DNA from: Lachnospiraceae bacterium
Lineage (GTDB): Bacteria; Bacillota; Clostridia; Lachnospirales; Lachnospiraceae
Assembly: GCA_910575445.1 (NCBI GenBank)
Contig: CAJTFW010000007.1
Location: forward strand, 1 to 64,000
Reading direction: 5' to 3'
DNA length: 64,000 nt
Part shown: positions 18,662 to 28,437 of the stretch, piece by piece
Layout: every line of letters starts with the position of its first letter
Position numbering within the stretch: position 1 is the stretch's first letter
Notes under the pieces: generated by a model
What the model was told of the DNA's origin: nothing
Database searches by the model: none
The model's input: only the letters and a program-made list of their open reading frames with translations
Position numbers and translations under genes: made by a program

Positions 18662-20053
18662 ATGGAACCATGGACTGAGAAACGCATCAAAGAAGCATGC
18701 GGTGTATTTGGAATCTATCATCCCCATGGAGAGGAGGTGGCCAGCTCGATATATTACGGGCTGGCTTCCCTTCAGCACCGGGGACAGGAATCCTGTGGCA
18801 TTGCGGTGTGTGATACTACAGGACCTAAAGGAAATATGAACGTTTACAAAGGTATGGGACTGGTACATGAAGTCTTTAAAGAGGATACCCTTCGTAACCT
18901 AAAAGGCAATCTGGGTATTGGCCATGTCCGCTATTCTACCACTGGAGCAGCTACGCCTGAAAATGCGCAGCCTTTAGTATTAAATTATATAAAGGGAACG
19001 CTGGCCCTCGCTCACAACGGCAACCTTGTCAATACAGAAGAACTAAGAAGCGAGCTTGCTAAAACCGGTGCTATCTTTCAGACGACAACAGATTCTGAGA
19101 TTATTGCCTACCAGATTGCAAGAGAGCGTGTCCATACAAAAACGGTAGAAGACGCTATCAAGCATGCTGCTTCTAAACTAAAAGGAGCTTATGGTCTGGT
19201 CATTGCAAGCCCCAGAAAGCTTATTGGTGTACGCGACCCGCTTGGCCTAAAGCCTTTGTGTCTTGGCAAAAGAGAATCTTCCTATATAATTGCATCGGAA
19301 AGCTGCGCTCTTACTGCCATTGGCGCGGAATTTTTAAGAGATATTCTTCCTGGTGAAATTGTAACTATCTCTAAAGACGGCATCCATTCCAATCTGGATT
19401 TGCAGCAGACAAGACAGGCTCACTGCATCTTTGAATATATTTATTTTGCAAGGCTTGACAGTATCTTAGATGGTGTTTCTGTCTATGAGTCTCGCAAAAA
19501 GGCAGGCGCTGCCCTAGCCAAAGCTTTTCCTGTCGAAGCAGACCTGGTCACTGGTGTCCCTGACTCTGGTATCACCGCTGCACAAGGCTATGCCAAAGCT
19601 TCCTCACTTCCTTTTGAACTTGTCTTTCATAAAAACAGTTATATGGGCAGAACCTTTATCAAGCCTACCCAAAAAGAACGTGAGCAAAGCGTTCAGCTTA
19701 AACTAAGTGTTATAGAACAGACAGTACATGGAAAGCATATTGTACTGGTAGACGATTCGATAGTACGCGGTACTACAATGGCCAAACTTATCCGTCTTCT
19801 GAAAAAAGCCGGTGCCAAAAGTGTCCATGTCCGTATCAGTTCGCCGCCTTTTTTATATCCTTGTTATTATGGCACAGATGTCCCTTCTAACAAACAGCTT
19901 TTAGCTGCTTCTCACTCTCTAGCGGAGATTCAAACACTAATCGGTGCTGACTCTCTTGCTTATCTACGCGTCGAAGACCTCTCCTATATCGCTGATGGTT
20001 TGCCCCTTTGTACGGCGTGCTTTAATAATCACTATCCCATTGCGGTTTCTTAA
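18662..20053 (+). CDS. purF: Amidophosphoribosyltransferase
   Basis: A 463-aa protein for the first committed step of purine synthesis, in which glutamine and PRPP give phosphoribosylamine. A 12-residue propeptide precedes the nucleophile Cys13 in ACGVFGIY. The class II glutaminase motifs (LQHRGQESCG, GHVRYSTTG) and the PRTase loop (VLVDDSIVRGTT) are intact. No cluster of four Fe-S cysteines is obvious near the C-terminus. It is coupled to glnN, linking glutamine production to a glutamine-consuming pathway; no other pur genes are in the window. Confidence 0.95.
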   Translation: MEPWTEKRIKEACGVFGIYHPHGEEVASSIYYGLASLQHRGQESCGIAVCDTTGPKGNMNVYKGMGLVHEVFKEDTLRNLKGNLGIGHVRYSTTGAATPENAQPLVLNYIKGTLALAHNGNLVNTEELRSELAKTGAIFQTTTDSEIIAYQIARERVHTKTVEDAIKHAASKLKGAYGLVIASPRKLIGVRDPLGLKPLCLGKRESSYIIASESCALTAIGAEFLRDILPGEIVTISKDGIHSNLDLQQTRQAHCIFEYIYFARLDSILDGVSVYESRKKAGAALAKAFPVEADLVTGVPDSGITAAQGYAKASSLPFELVFHKNSYMGRTFIKPTQKEREQSVQLKLSVIEQTVHGKHIVLVDDSIVRGTTMAKLIRLLKKAGAKSVHVRISSPPFLYPCYYGTDVPSNKQLLAASHSLAEIQTLIGADSLAYLRVEDLSYIADGLPLCTACFNNHYPIAVS

Positions 20054-20068
20054 TCAAAATTATAATAA

Positions 20069-20097
20069 TTGCCCATTTTTTGCATCTATGTTATAAT
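20069..20097 (+). promoter_or_regulatory. Promoter of the lipoprotein gene
   Basis: TTGCCC (20069-20074), 17 bp, TATAAT (20092-20097), about 38 bp upstream of the start codon. Confidence 0.65.
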
Positions 20098-20135
20098 CTT
20101 CCGGGAATCGCAGAAAAGTAAAGGAGTTCGTGATT

Positions 20136-20711
20136 ATGAAACGTACAATTTTATCTATCCTATTAATATTTACCATGCTATTTTCCATCACTGGATGCTC
20201 TTCTGATAAAGGTACACCACCTGTTCTTAGCGTAGATGGTATGGAGCTTACTTTGGGAGAGTGTACTCCCTCTAGCTTTAGCAGCCAAGACTTTGAAATC
20301 GGCGTTCCAGGAGGCGGGGTTCCTCTTGGAGAAATGCCTGGCAACAGCTGGCTTTCTTCTTTCTTGACTGCCAGAAAAAATGGGGAGTCTTATGCATATT
20401 TATATGTATATAATCCAGGTAAAGAGGATGTCTACTATCTAGGCGCCACCATCTACAAAGTGACCTTTACCATGAATTCCGAAGAAGCCGACTACTGGAC
20501 AACATCCAATATCGTCTTCAATGGTATCAACCTCTATGGAATGGATTCTGCGGCTGTCAAAGAAGCCATGTCGGAATACAAGCTTAACAGCGAAGGCGAC
20601 AGCGGTTCTCTCTATTATGTAGATGGAAAATATAACTACTCTATCTCTTTTGATAACAACGGTCTTGTCGAAGAAGTCAGTATAGAGATGGATATTCCAA
20701 AAAGCTATTAA
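20136..20711 (+). CDS. Putative lipoprotein
   Basis: A 191-aa protein with a lipoprotein signal peptide: MKRTILSIL, a hydrophobic core, and lipobox SITGC with the lipidated Cys near residue 23. The mature part is a small soluble domain rich in Ser, Tyr and acidic residues, without a family I recognise. A GTG 6 bp upstream is in frame, but the ATG at 20136 is better placed after AAAGGAG. It has its own promoter and runs convergently into the nicotinamidase gene, 3 bp away, with no obvious terminator between. Confidence 0.75.
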   Translation: MKRTILSILLIFTMLFSITGCSSDKGTPPVLSVDGMELTLGECTPSSFSSQDFEIGVPGGGVPLGEMPGNSWLSSFLTARKNGESYAYLYVYNPGKEDVYYLGATIYKVTFTMNSEEADYWTTSNIVFNGINLYGMDSAAVKEAMSEYKLNSEGDSGSLYYVDGKYNYSISFDNNGLVEEVSIEMDIPKSY

Positions 20712-20714
20712 ATA

Positions 20715-21239
20715 CTATTCATTTTCTATACAAATCTGGCAGACTTTCATCGCCTCCAATGCATTCTTGTGGCTCTTCGGTGATACACCAGCGCAGCAGG
20801 AAGCATCTACAATAATCTCAGCCTCCGGCAAGAATGCTTTGGCCAAGAGTGCATTGGAGATAACACAGATATCCGTGCAAAGTCCGATAAATGTAATGCT
20901 GGCTACTTTTTCTTCCTGGTCGGCTTTCTGTAATATAGCCCCAAGCTCTGAAGACCCAAAGGTTACTTTGTCAATCGGCGGTTCCTGACAAAATTCGGTA
21001 AGCGCGGGGCTTATCTGCCATCCATCGCTGTCTTTGATACAGTGTGGAACTGGAAGTTTCTTCCCTTCCTGTGTCTCTATATAATTCTCTGTATGTGTAT
21101 CCCTGGTAAAGATAATGCGTCCCTGAAAATGCTCTATCTTCTCTTTAACTTTTGGTACAATCGCCACAGCTTCTTTTGTTCCTAGCGCTCCATCGATAAA
21201 ATCATTTTGCATATCCACAACAATTAAAATATTCTGCAT
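20715..21239 (-). CDS. Cysteine hydrolase, probable nicotinamidase
   Basis: A 174-aa isochorismatase-fold hydrolase. The triad is visible: Asp in VVDMQNDF near residue 10, a central Lys, and the nucleophile Cys in FIGLCTDICV. The metal-site DTHTENY segment points to nicotinamidase (PncA type), which deamidates nicotinamide to nicotinate for NAD salvage. Other hydrolases of this fold cannot be excluded. Two ATGs are adjacent, and the second is better spaced from AAGGAG. It lies 22 bp after rhaB and is the last gene of the kinase-rhaB run. Confidence 0.82.
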   Translation of the reverse strand: MQNILIVVDMQNDFIDGALGTKEAVAIVPKVKEKIEHFQGRIIFTRDTHTENYIETQEGKKLPVPHCIKDSDGWQISPALTEFCQEPPIDKVTFGSSELGAILQKADQEEKVASITFIGLCTDICVISNALLAKAFLPEAEIIVDASCCAGVSPKSHKNALEAMKVCQICIENE

Positions 21240-21260
21240 CATATTCTCCTTTTTATATTG

Positions 21261-22676
21261 TTATTTTTTTAACGGTTTGTATTCTTTAATCTCAAAAGAA
21301 TGGCGTACGCACTTTCTGGCCTCTTTTAAATCTGTAAATGCCCCATCCTTTATCATCTGTGCCATCAGATTGCCAATTGCTGTCGCCTCTGAAGGCCCGG
21401 CATATACCGTCTTGCCCGTTGCATTAGCTGTCAACTGGTTTAAGTATGCAGCATTGGAGCCACCTCCAATAATATGAATACTGTCATATTGCCTTTTGGT
21501 ATTTTGCTCTATCTCCTGGACGGTTTTCTGATAACAGATAGCAAGACTTTGATAGATAACTGTCGCAATCTCTCCTGTCGTCTCTGGCACTTGTTGTCCT
21601 GACTTATCACAATATTTTCGAATCGCTTCTGTCATATTCTCAGGTGCCATAAAGACCTCGGCATTGACATCCACTCTTGACGGAAAGTTTTTATTTTCCT
21701 CTGCCATCTCACAAAGCTTGGCAAAAGAGTACCGGTCATCAAGCTCATGGCGCACGGACTGAATCATCCAAAGTCCCATAATATTTTTCAGATAACGGAA
21801 CCGATATTCATACCCGCCTTCATTGGTAAAATTGCCCTTCTGGCTTGTCTCATCGCAATATGGCTCTAATGTCTCAATTCCCATCAAAGACCAGGTTCCA
21901 GAGCTGATATAGAGTCCCTCTCCCTCCTCTTTGGGAAGTGCCATCACCGCAGAAGCCGTATCATGACTTGCACAAAGCACTACCTTACAGGAGAATCCTA
22001 CCTCTTGCTCTATCTGAGGCTTTAATACACCCACTTCTGTTCCCGGCATCTGAAGCGGCAAAAAGATATAGTCAGGATAGTCAAGCATCTGAAGCAGTTT
22101 TAAGTCCCACTGTACACTGATTGGATTTACCAGCTGCGTAGAGGTCGCATCGGTATACTCTGACATCTTCTTCCCGGTCAGTAAATACTGAAAATAATCC
22201 GGGAACATCAAAAGCGTGTCTGCCTGTTCTAAAATCTCTGGCTCCTGCTCCTTTAGTGCCATCAGCTGATAGATGGTATTAAACATCTGTTTTTGGATAC
22301 CAGTCCTTTGATAAAGCTCTTTCTCACTTATCGTCTTATAGACCTTTTCATCCATCCCCATGGTTCTGCTATCGCGATAGCCATAAGTCTCTCCTAAGAG
22401 CTCTCCACTGTCATCAAGCAGCACATAGTCCACACCCCAGGTATCAATAGACATACTTTTAGGAATCTTCTGAAGCTCCTTGCAGCGCTTCATACCATTT
22501 ACAATCTCCTGGAATAATTTCTTTGTATCCCAGAGAAGATGTCCGTTCTTTCGTATCATACCATTTTCAAAACGGTACACCTCCTCTAGTATCATCTTTC
22601 CATCTTCTAGATGTCCCAATATATGCCGCCCGCTAGAAGCGCCAATATCCACTGCCAAATAATATGTCTGCGCCAT
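21261..22676 (-). CDS. rhaB: Rhamnulokinase (FGGY family)
   Basis: A 471-aa FGGY-family sugar kinase phosphorylating L-rhamnulose. It has the N-terminal phosphate-binding LAVDIGASSGRH motif, the DTWGVDYVLLD segment, and the C-terminal IIGGGSNAAYLNQL and GPSEATAIGN motifs. The start at 22676 has GGAGAG upstream; a longer frame to 22769 would overlap the histidine kinase and is rejected. No rhaA, rhaD or rhamnose transporter is nearby, so it is isolated from its pathway. Confidence 0.88.
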   Translation of the reverse strand: MAQTYYLAVDIGASSGRHILGHLEDGKMILEEVYRFENGMIRKNGHLLWDTKKLFQEIVNGMKRCKELQKIPKSMSIDTWGVDYVLLDDSGELLGETYGYRDSRTMGMDEKVYKTISEKELYQRTGIQKQMFNTIYQLMALKEQEPEILEQADTLLMFPDYFQYLLTGKKMSEYTDATSTQLVNPISVQWDLKLLQMLDYPDYIFLPLQMPGTEVGVLKPQIEQEVGFSCKVVLCASHDTASAVMALPKEEGEGLYISSGTWSLMGIETLEPYCDETSQKGNFTNEGGYEYRFRYLKNIMGLWMIQSVRHELDDRYSFAKLCEMAEENKNFPSRVDVNAEVFMAPENMTEAIRKYCDKSGQQVPETTGEIATVIYQSLAICYQKTVQEIEQNTKRQYDSIHIIGGGSNAAYLNQLTANATGKTVYAGPSEATAIGNLMAQMIKDGAFTDLKEARKCVRHSFEIKEYKPLKK

Positions 22677-22692
22677 CTTTCTCTCTCCTTTT

Positions 22693-24204
22693 TTATTTAC
22701 TACAATCCACTTTACTGCAATCCACATGGAACCAGAATTCCACGCCATTTGTAAAGTTGATAACTCCATACGCCTGATGCATCGACTCCATAATCGCCTT
22801 TACAATCGACAGGCCCACCCCGCTGCCGCCATATTCTCTTGTTCTGGCTTTGTCTACTTTATAAAACTTATCCCATATTTTCTCAATATCCTGCTTGGGA
22901 ATCGGATTTCCTGTGTTAAAGACACCCACGCGCACCTGTTCCTTCTGTCTTTGTATGGTGACTTTGATAATTTTTTCACCATCTACATGGTTCAGCGCGT
23001 TGCTGATATAGTTGTGAAAGACCTCCTGAAGCTTATACTCATTGGCCCAGACATAGATAGCTTCCTGTTCTTCAAAGACCAGACGCACCTGCTTTTGTTC
23101 AAACAGAATCTGTGCAGATTGTAAGATATTGTGAATCATCGCTGTCAAGTCAAAGTGTTCCATGGTTACTACTTCATTGCCAAACTCCAGTTCGTTAAGT
23201 GCCAGCAGATTTTTCACCATCTGATTCATTTTGGAGGCTTCGTCTATAATCACTTCACAGTAAAAATTTCTGCTCTCTGCATCATCGTTGATACATTCTT
23301 GCAGTCCTTCTGCATACCCTTGTACCAGAGCAATCGGCGTCTTTAATTCATGAGAGACGTTGGAGAGAAATTCCTTTCGCATCTCGTCAATCTTCTCCCG
23401 TTGCTCTATATCGCGCTTTAGTTCATTGTTGGCAGTTTTAAGCTCTGAGATAGTGTGCTCTAAGGCTTCTGAAAGCTGGTTCATATGATTGCCAAGAAAG
23501 GTAATCTCATCGTCCACTTTCCCGGAAAATTTTACTGTAAAATCCAAGTTACTCATCCGTTCAGAGAGTCTGGCAAGCTCTAGAAGCGGTCTGGCAAGCT
23601 GTTTTGCCAATATCTGAATAATAAGTGCCCCCATCAAAAGCACCGTTACTCCCACATATGCCAAAAAGCGATTGGCAAGCAATACACTTTCTCTTATTGG
23701 TTCTAGTGGAGTACGTATCAAGAACAGCTCTTGTTCTGCCAAGGAGCCAACCATCTCCATATACTCTGCATTGGTGTAACTGTCCATATTGATGCATACC
23801 ATATAATATGGTTCTTCCAACAGGATTTTGCTTCTGTCATTAGGCGAAAATTGTCCAAACAGATACCGATAGAGTCGATGACTCATCTGGTTTAATTCAA
23901 AATCTCTTTTGGTACAAATTTTTACCTGTCCGCTGGCATCCATCACAAAAGGACTGATATTATTTCGCTCACAGATGGTATTTAGACGCTGAAGAAATTC
24001 GCTAGTCTCCATCTCTTCTTGCCTAGATGCCTCATCTAGCATCTGAAAGACTTCGATTAACACTTTCTGTTTGTTCCTTATATAATATCGCTCCAAAAAT
24101 ACAATATTCATCAGCCAGCACGTCACTAATGCAGCAATTAATACAACAGAAAACAACACAATCATTCTTGTTTTGATAGAATGTTTAATCTTTTTTCCTG
24201 GCAT
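22693..24204 (-). CDS. Sensor histidine kinase, orphan
   Basis: A 503-aa membrane kinase with TM1 at about 14-36, an extracellular sensor region (37-176), TM2 at 177-199, HAMP at about 200-255, a coiled linker, the HisKA phospho-acceptor His285 in SNVSHELKTP, and a HATPase domain ending with a GGSGVGLSIVKAI G-box. No response regulator gene lies beside it, which is unusual for this class. The last ten residues are a direct duplication, VDCSK twice. rhaB follows 17 bp downstream. The signal is unknown. Confidence 0.93.
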   Translation of the reverse strand: MPGKKIKHSIKTRMIVLFSVVLIAALVTCWLMNIVFLERYYIRNKQKVLIEVFQMLDEASRQEEMETSEFLQRLNTICERNNISPFVMDASGQVKICTKRDFELNQMSHRLYRYLFGQFSPNDRSKILLEEPYYMVCINMDSYTNAEYMEMVGSLAEQELFLIRTPLEPIRESVLLANRFLAYVGVTVLLMGALIIQILAKQLARPLLELARLSERMSNLDFTVKFSGKVDDEITFLGNHMNQLSEALEHTISELKTANNELKRDIEQREKIDEMRKEFLSNVSHELKTPIALVQGYAEGLQECINDDAESRNFYCEVIIDEASKMNQMVKNLLALNELEFGNEVVTMEHFDLTAMIHNILQSAQILFEQKQVRLVFEEQEAIYVWANEYKLQEVFHNYISNALNHVDGEKIIKVTIQRQKEQVRVGVFNTGNPIPKQDIEKIWDKFYKVDKARTREYGGSGVGLSIVKAIMESMHQAYGVINFTNGVEFWFHVDCSKVDCSK

Positions 24205-24223
24205 CCTAGCTACCTCCTAATGC

Positions 24224-24260
24224 AGCAAAGACGGAGCAGCTTACGCGCTCCGTCTTTGCT
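24224..24260 (-). terminator. Strong hairpin between the hydrogenase and histidine kinase genes
   Basis: A perfect 14-bp stem (24224-24237 with 24247-24260) with 9-nt loop lies 64 bp after the hydrogenase stop and just upstream of the kinase ribosome site. There is no U-run on the minus strand. It may be an incomplete terminator, an mRNA 3'-end stabiliser for the hydrogenase message, or a cleavage site before the kinase gene. Confidence 0.5.
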
Positions 24261-24323
24261 GTCTGGCTGTATTTTAGCACAGAACCTGAAAACTTCCAAT
24301 CTTCTTCACAGGAAATTCACAGA

Positions 24324-26021
24324 TTATGACGAACAGAATTCCTCGTTGTGAAGCAATTTATGTTCTTTTCCTTTTAAGAAGCCCTCGTACAAGGAGATAA
24401 CCATTGGGTTCTCATCGCATTTCTTGATAACCGATACATTGTCTGCGTTGTAGATACCTGTGGTTCTTGCAGCTTTAATCTTGTCATTTGCAAGACGTGG
24501 CTGACCACCACCCATAACGCATCCGCGACGGCATGCCATCACCTCAATCAGATGATAGTTTTTCTCGCCGCTTTGTACCTGCTCCATCACGGTCTTTGCA
24601 TTGGCAAGTCCGCTGACAACACAGATATTTACATCCATACCATTGTAAGGAATGGTAAATTCACGGATAAATCCATCCTGACGTACGCCGCACTCTGCGA
24701 TGCCATCTAGTGTTGCCTTGTCATGTCCTGGAACCAGTCTTCTGATAACTGCTTCTGTTACACCACCAGTAACACCAAAGATAACACCACCGCCAGAGCC
24801 AAGGCCGAATGGAATATCAGAAGACTCCGACTCTAACTCTGCATAGTCGATACCTGTTGTCTTAATCATCTGAATCAGTTCCGTTGTTGTGATAACATAA
24901 TCGGTATCAATCTCGCCCTCAGTATAGCTGTTCTTGCGTTTTGCTTCCATCTTCTTTGCAGTACATGGCATAAAGGATACCATTATAGTCTTCTTTCCTC
25001 CACTCTTCTCTGGATCACGGAAATATTCTTTGACTACTGCAGAGAGCATACCCTGTGGAGAACGGCAGGTGGATACATTCTCTTGGAAATCCGGGAACTG
25101 GTCGCCTACGAATTTCACCCATGCAGGACAGCAGGAGGTGAGAAGCGGCAGTTTTCCGCCGTTCTTTACTCTGTCTACAAACTCTGCGGCTTCTTCCATA
25201 ATTGTAAGGTCCGCACTAAAGGTGGTGTCATATACTTCGTCAAAGCCCATTCTATGAAGAACGCTGACAATCTTACCCATGGTACTCTTGCCCTTTGGAA
25301 GACCAAAGGCATCACCCACTGCCACACGGACAGCCGGAGCTACCTGAGCTACTACTCTTACATTCGGGTCTGCTAATGCATCCCATACGGCATCTTTGTC
25401 GTCTTTGATGCTAATTGCACCTGTCGGACAGAAGACGCGACATTGTCCACAGTTGACGCACTCTGTGGTTGCAATCTCGCGGTCAAACGCTGGCATAACC
25501 ATAGCCTCAGAACCACGATGTGCAAATCCAAGCGCGCCTACGCCCTGCAGCTCGCTACAGACGCGTACACAGTTGCCGCACAGAATACATTTGTTCGGGT
25601 CGCGAATAATGGATGGAGAACTAAAGTCTAACGGTCTCTCCTCACGATAATTCTGGAAGCGAACCTCTGTCACACCAAAACGATGTGCAAGTGCCTGAAG
25701 ATTACAGTCACCACTCTTGACACAAGTCGTACAATCTCTGCAATGTGCTGCTAAGAGCAGTTCAATAATCATCTTTCTATATTTTTTGAGCTTGCCAGTG
25801 TTGGTAAAGATTTCCATACCATCTCTTGGCTCCTCAGAACAAGATGCGAACATTCTTCCTCTGTTGTCCTCTACCGTACACAGACGGCAAGCGCCAAAGG
25901 TGGAAAGCTCATCATGATAACATAATGTAGGAATGTCGATGCCAGCCTTACGAATAATAGACAGGACATTCTTTTCATCGGTAAATTCTACTTTTCTACC
26001 ATCTATTGTAATTGTTCCCAT
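24324..26021 (-). CDS. [FeFe]-hydrogenase catalytic subunit (HydA/HndD type)
   Basis: A 565-aa protein catalysing reversible H2 formation. An N-terminal [2Fe-2S] domain (C34, C45, C48 region) is followed by the His-Cys cluster segment (HCRDCTTCVKSGDC) and two [4Fe-4S] ferredoxin motifs. The H-cluster domain shows all three signatures: TSCCPAW, MPCTAKKMEAKR and MACRRGCVMGGGQP. A short C-terminal small-subunit domain ends it. Together with the two upstream genes it forms the trimeric, probably electron-bifurcating hydrogenase of clostridia. Maturation genes hydG and hydF are in the same window. Confidence 0.95.
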   Translation of the reverse strand: MGTITIDGRKVEFTDEKNVLSIIRKAGIDIPTLCYHDELSTFGACRLCTVEDNRGRMFASCSEEPRDGMEIFTNTGKLKKYRKMIIELLLAAHCRDCTTCVKSGDCNLQALAHRFGVTEVRFQNYREERPLDFSSPSIIRDPNKCILCGNCVRVCSELQGVGALGFAHRGSEAMVMPAFDREIATTECVNCGQCRVFCPTGAISIKDDKDAVWDALADPNVRVVAQVAPAVRVAVGDAFGLPKGKSTMGKIVSVLHRMGFDEVYDTTFSADLTIMEEAAEFVDRVKNGGKLPLLTSCCPAWVKFVGDQFPDFQENVSTCRSPQGMLSAVVKEYFRDPEKSGGKKTIMVSFMPCTAKKMEAKRKNSYTEGEIDTDYVITTTELIQMIKTTGIDYAELESESSDIPFGLGSGGGVIFGVTGGVTEAVIRRLVPGHDKATLDGIAECGVRQDGFIREFTIPYNGMDVNICVVSGLANAKTVMEQVQSGEKNYHLIEVMACRRGCVMGGGQPRLANDKIKAARTTGIYNADNVSVIKKCDENPMVISLYEGFLKGKEHKLLHNEEFCSS

Positions 26022-26032
26022 ATCTGTCCCCC

Positions 26033-27913
26033 CTATTCCTCGATATAAATCGCGTCAAATGCGCAGTTGTCTTTACAAGCGCCACACTTGATACAAAGCT
26101 TCGGGTTAATATGATAACATTCTTTGCGGACACCGGTGATTGCACCGACCGGACAGTTCTTTGCACACTTGCCACAGCCCTTACAGTATTCTGGGTTAAT
26201 GGCAAAACGACGCATTGCCTGACAGACTTTAGCTTTACACTTCTTATCCACGATATGCTCTTCATATTCTTCCCGGAATGTCTTAAGTGTACTGATAACT
26301 GGAAGCGGAGCACTCTTTCCTAGACCGCACAGAGCCATGCTGCGAATCATATTTGCAAGCTCCTCAAGACGGTCAAGGTCTTCTAACTCACCTTCACCAG
26401 ATACAATCTTCTCTAAGATTTCCAACATTCTCTTGGTACCTTCGCGACATGGTACACATTTACCGCAGGACTCTCTCTGGGTAAAGCTCATAAAGAAGCG
26501 GGCAACCTCTACCATACAGGTATTGGTGTCCATAACTACCATACCACCAGAACCAACGATAGCATTGAACTTCTTGACGGAGTCAAAGTCTAAAGGCTCG
26601 TCAAGATGCTTCTCTGTCAGACATCCGCCGGATGGACCACCAATCTGTACTGCCTTAAATTCTGCACCGTTTTTCAGCCCGCCGCCGATATCAAAGATAA
26701 TCTCACGCAGCGTACTTCCCATTGGCACCTCGATAAGACCGGTATTCTCAATCGAACCAGTCAGGGAGAATGTCTTAGTTCCCGGTGAGCCTTCTGTACC
26801 AATCGTGCGATACCAGTCAGCGCCCTGAAGGATAATCTTTGGTACGTTTGCATAGGTCTCTACGTTGTTAAGGACCGTAGGTTTCTCCCACAGACCTTTT
26901 TCTACGGTACGAGGTGGCTTCACACGAGGCATACCTCTGTTACCTTCAATCGAAGCGGTCAAAGCAGAACCCTCGCCACAGACAAATGCACCGGCTCCTC
27001 TGTTAATATGTAGATGGAAGGAGAAATCAGTGCCCAGAATATGGTCACCAAGAAGTCCTCTCTCCTCTAACTGTGCAATCGCATGACGCAGTCTCTTAAC
27101 GGACATTGGATACTCTGCACGCACATAGATATAACCGTCGGTGGATTCTACTGCATAAGCAGCAATCATCATACCCTCGATCAACTTGAATGGGTCACCT
27201 TCCATAACGGAACCATCCATAAATGCGCCTGGGTCGCCCTCGTCACCGTTACATACGACATAGCGAATTTTCTCTTTTTGTCTTGCTACTTGTTTCCATT
27301 TTCTGCCGCATGGGAAGCCGCCGCCTCCACGTCCACGAAGTCCTGAGCGGTCTACTTCATCGATAACCTCATCTTTGGTCATATCGAACATCGCTTTTGT
27401 AAGGGCTTCAAATCCGCCAGCTGCAATATACTCGTCAAGAGACTCTGCATCTACACGGCCACAGTTCTCTAAGACGATTCTGGTCTGTTTTGCCATAAAT
27501 GGAATATCTTCTGGATGCTTATAATGTACATCCTTTTTGGAGTACAGAAGACGCTCTACCACCTCGTTGCCGACAACGCTGCTGTCAAAGATCTCTTTAC
27601 AGTCTTCTATCTGTACCTTTACATACTGGATAACTTCATCGCCTTTTTGGATACGCACCAGAGGTCCAAGTTCACAGAAGCCCTGACATCCGGTCTTCTT
27701 CACGCCCACATGCTCCCCCTCATCATGAGGTGCAAAATCCAGAGTCACACCTGGAGCATCTTTGGTCAGCTCTAGGAACTCTTCATATATCTTCATTGAT
27801 CCTGTGGCAATACAGCCCGTACCGGAACAGACAAGAATTCTGCAGTCATAAGCCTCGACCTGTTTCTTGGCTGCTTCGCGCACCTGTAATAAATCTTCTT
27901 TGTTTTTAATCAT
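26033..27913 (-). CDS. Hydrogenase NADH/flavin subunit, NuoF-like (HydB/HndC type)
   Basis: A 626-aa protein with an N-terminal thioredoxin-like [2Fe-2S] domain (CSGTGCIATG near residue 30, CQGFCELG), then the NuoF domain with FMN/NADH glycine-rich motif (GRGGGGFPCGRKW), the SLBB region, and the 4Fe-4S site ESCGKCVPCREGT. At the C-terminus are two extra ferredoxin motifs, CKGCGKCAKNCP and CIKCGACKDNC. This architecture is typical of bifurcating hydrogenases that couple NAD(P)H, ferredoxin and H2. The start overlaps the stop of the NuoE-like gene by one base. Confidence 0.94.
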   Translation of the reverse strand: MIKNKEDLLQVREAAKKQVEAYDCRILVCSGTGCIATGSMKIYEEFLELTKDAPGVTLDFAPHDEGEHVGVKKTGCQGFCELGPLVRIQKGDEVIQYVKVQIEDCKEIFDSSVVGNEVVERLLYSKKDVHYKHPEDIPFMAKQTRIVLENCGRVDAESLDEYIAAGGFEALTKAMFDMTKDEVIDEVDRSGLRGRGGGGFPCGRKWKQVARQKEKIRYVVCNGDEGDPGAFMDGSVMEGDPFKLIEGMMIAAYAVESTDGYIYVRAEYPMSVKRLRHAIAQLEERGLLGDHILGTDFSFHLHINRGAGAFVCGEGSALTASIEGNRGMPRVKPPRTVEKGLWEKPTVLNNVETYANVPKIILQGADWYRTIGTEGSPGTKTFSLTGSIENTGLIEVPMGSTLREIIFDIGGGLKNGAEFKAVQIGGPSGGCLTEKHLDEPLDFDSVKKFNAIVGSGGMVVMDTNTCMVEVARFFMSFTQRESCGKCVPCREGTKRMLEILEKIVSGEGELEDLDRLEELANMIRSMALCGLGKSAPLPVISTLKTFREEYEEHIVDKKCKAKVCQAMRRFAINPEYCKGCGKCAKNCPVGAITGVRKECYHINPKLCIKCGACKDNCAFDAIYIEE

Positions 27914-28389
27914 CAGCCCTTACCTCTCAATTCTTCAATTACTGCAAGTGCCTTTTCCGGTGTCATAGAAGGGTATACATCTTCGTTCACCATCATCGTA
28001 GGAGCAAGTCCACATGCACCGAGACAAGATACGGTCTCCACCGTAAACATCATATCATCGGTTGTATGCTTTTTCTTGCTCAGTCCTAATTCTTTCCACA
28101 GTGCTTCTAATACTGGGGTGGACTTACGCACATGACAAGCGGTACCATCACATACCTTTATCACATACTTGCCCTTTGCTTCAAAAGAAAAGTTCTCATA
28201 GAAGGTTGCCACACTGTATGCTTTGGCCTCCTTGATTCCGATTTCTTTTGCCACATAGGTCAGCAGTTCTCCTGGCAGATAACGGTATTCTGCCTGAATA
28301 TCCTGCATGATTGGGATTAATGAGCCGGCCTTACGTCCGTAATGCTCAATAATCTCGTCTGTCTTACGATAATAAGACTGATCCAGCAT
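27913..28389 (-). CDS. Hydrogenase NuoE-like [2Fe-2S] subunit (HydC/HndA type)
   Basis: A 158-aa thioredoxin-fold subunit with the four cysteines of a NuoE-type [2Fe-2S] cluster (CDGTACHVR and SCLGACGLAP). It is the first gene of the trimeric hydrogenase operon, with AGGAGG before the ATG and a promoter at 28438-28466. It relays electrons between the NuoF-like and catalytic subunits. Confidence 0.94.
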   Translation of the reverse strand: MLDQSYYRKTDEIIEHYGRKAGSLIPIMQDIQAEYRYLPGELLTYVAKEIGIKEAKAYSVATFYENFSFEAKGKYVIKVCDGTACHVRKSTPVLEALWKELGLSKKKHTTDDMMFTVETVSCLGACGLAPTMMVNEDVYPSMTPEKALAVIEELRGKG

Positions 28390-28437
28390 TCGTTTTTCCT
28401 CCTTGTTGATTAATTATGTATTTCACACATATACATT

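Noticed and set aside
24224-24260. Classical terminator of the hydrogenase operon
   Set aside because: The stem is strong but no U-run follows on the minus strand, so I list it only as a hairpin of uncertain role.
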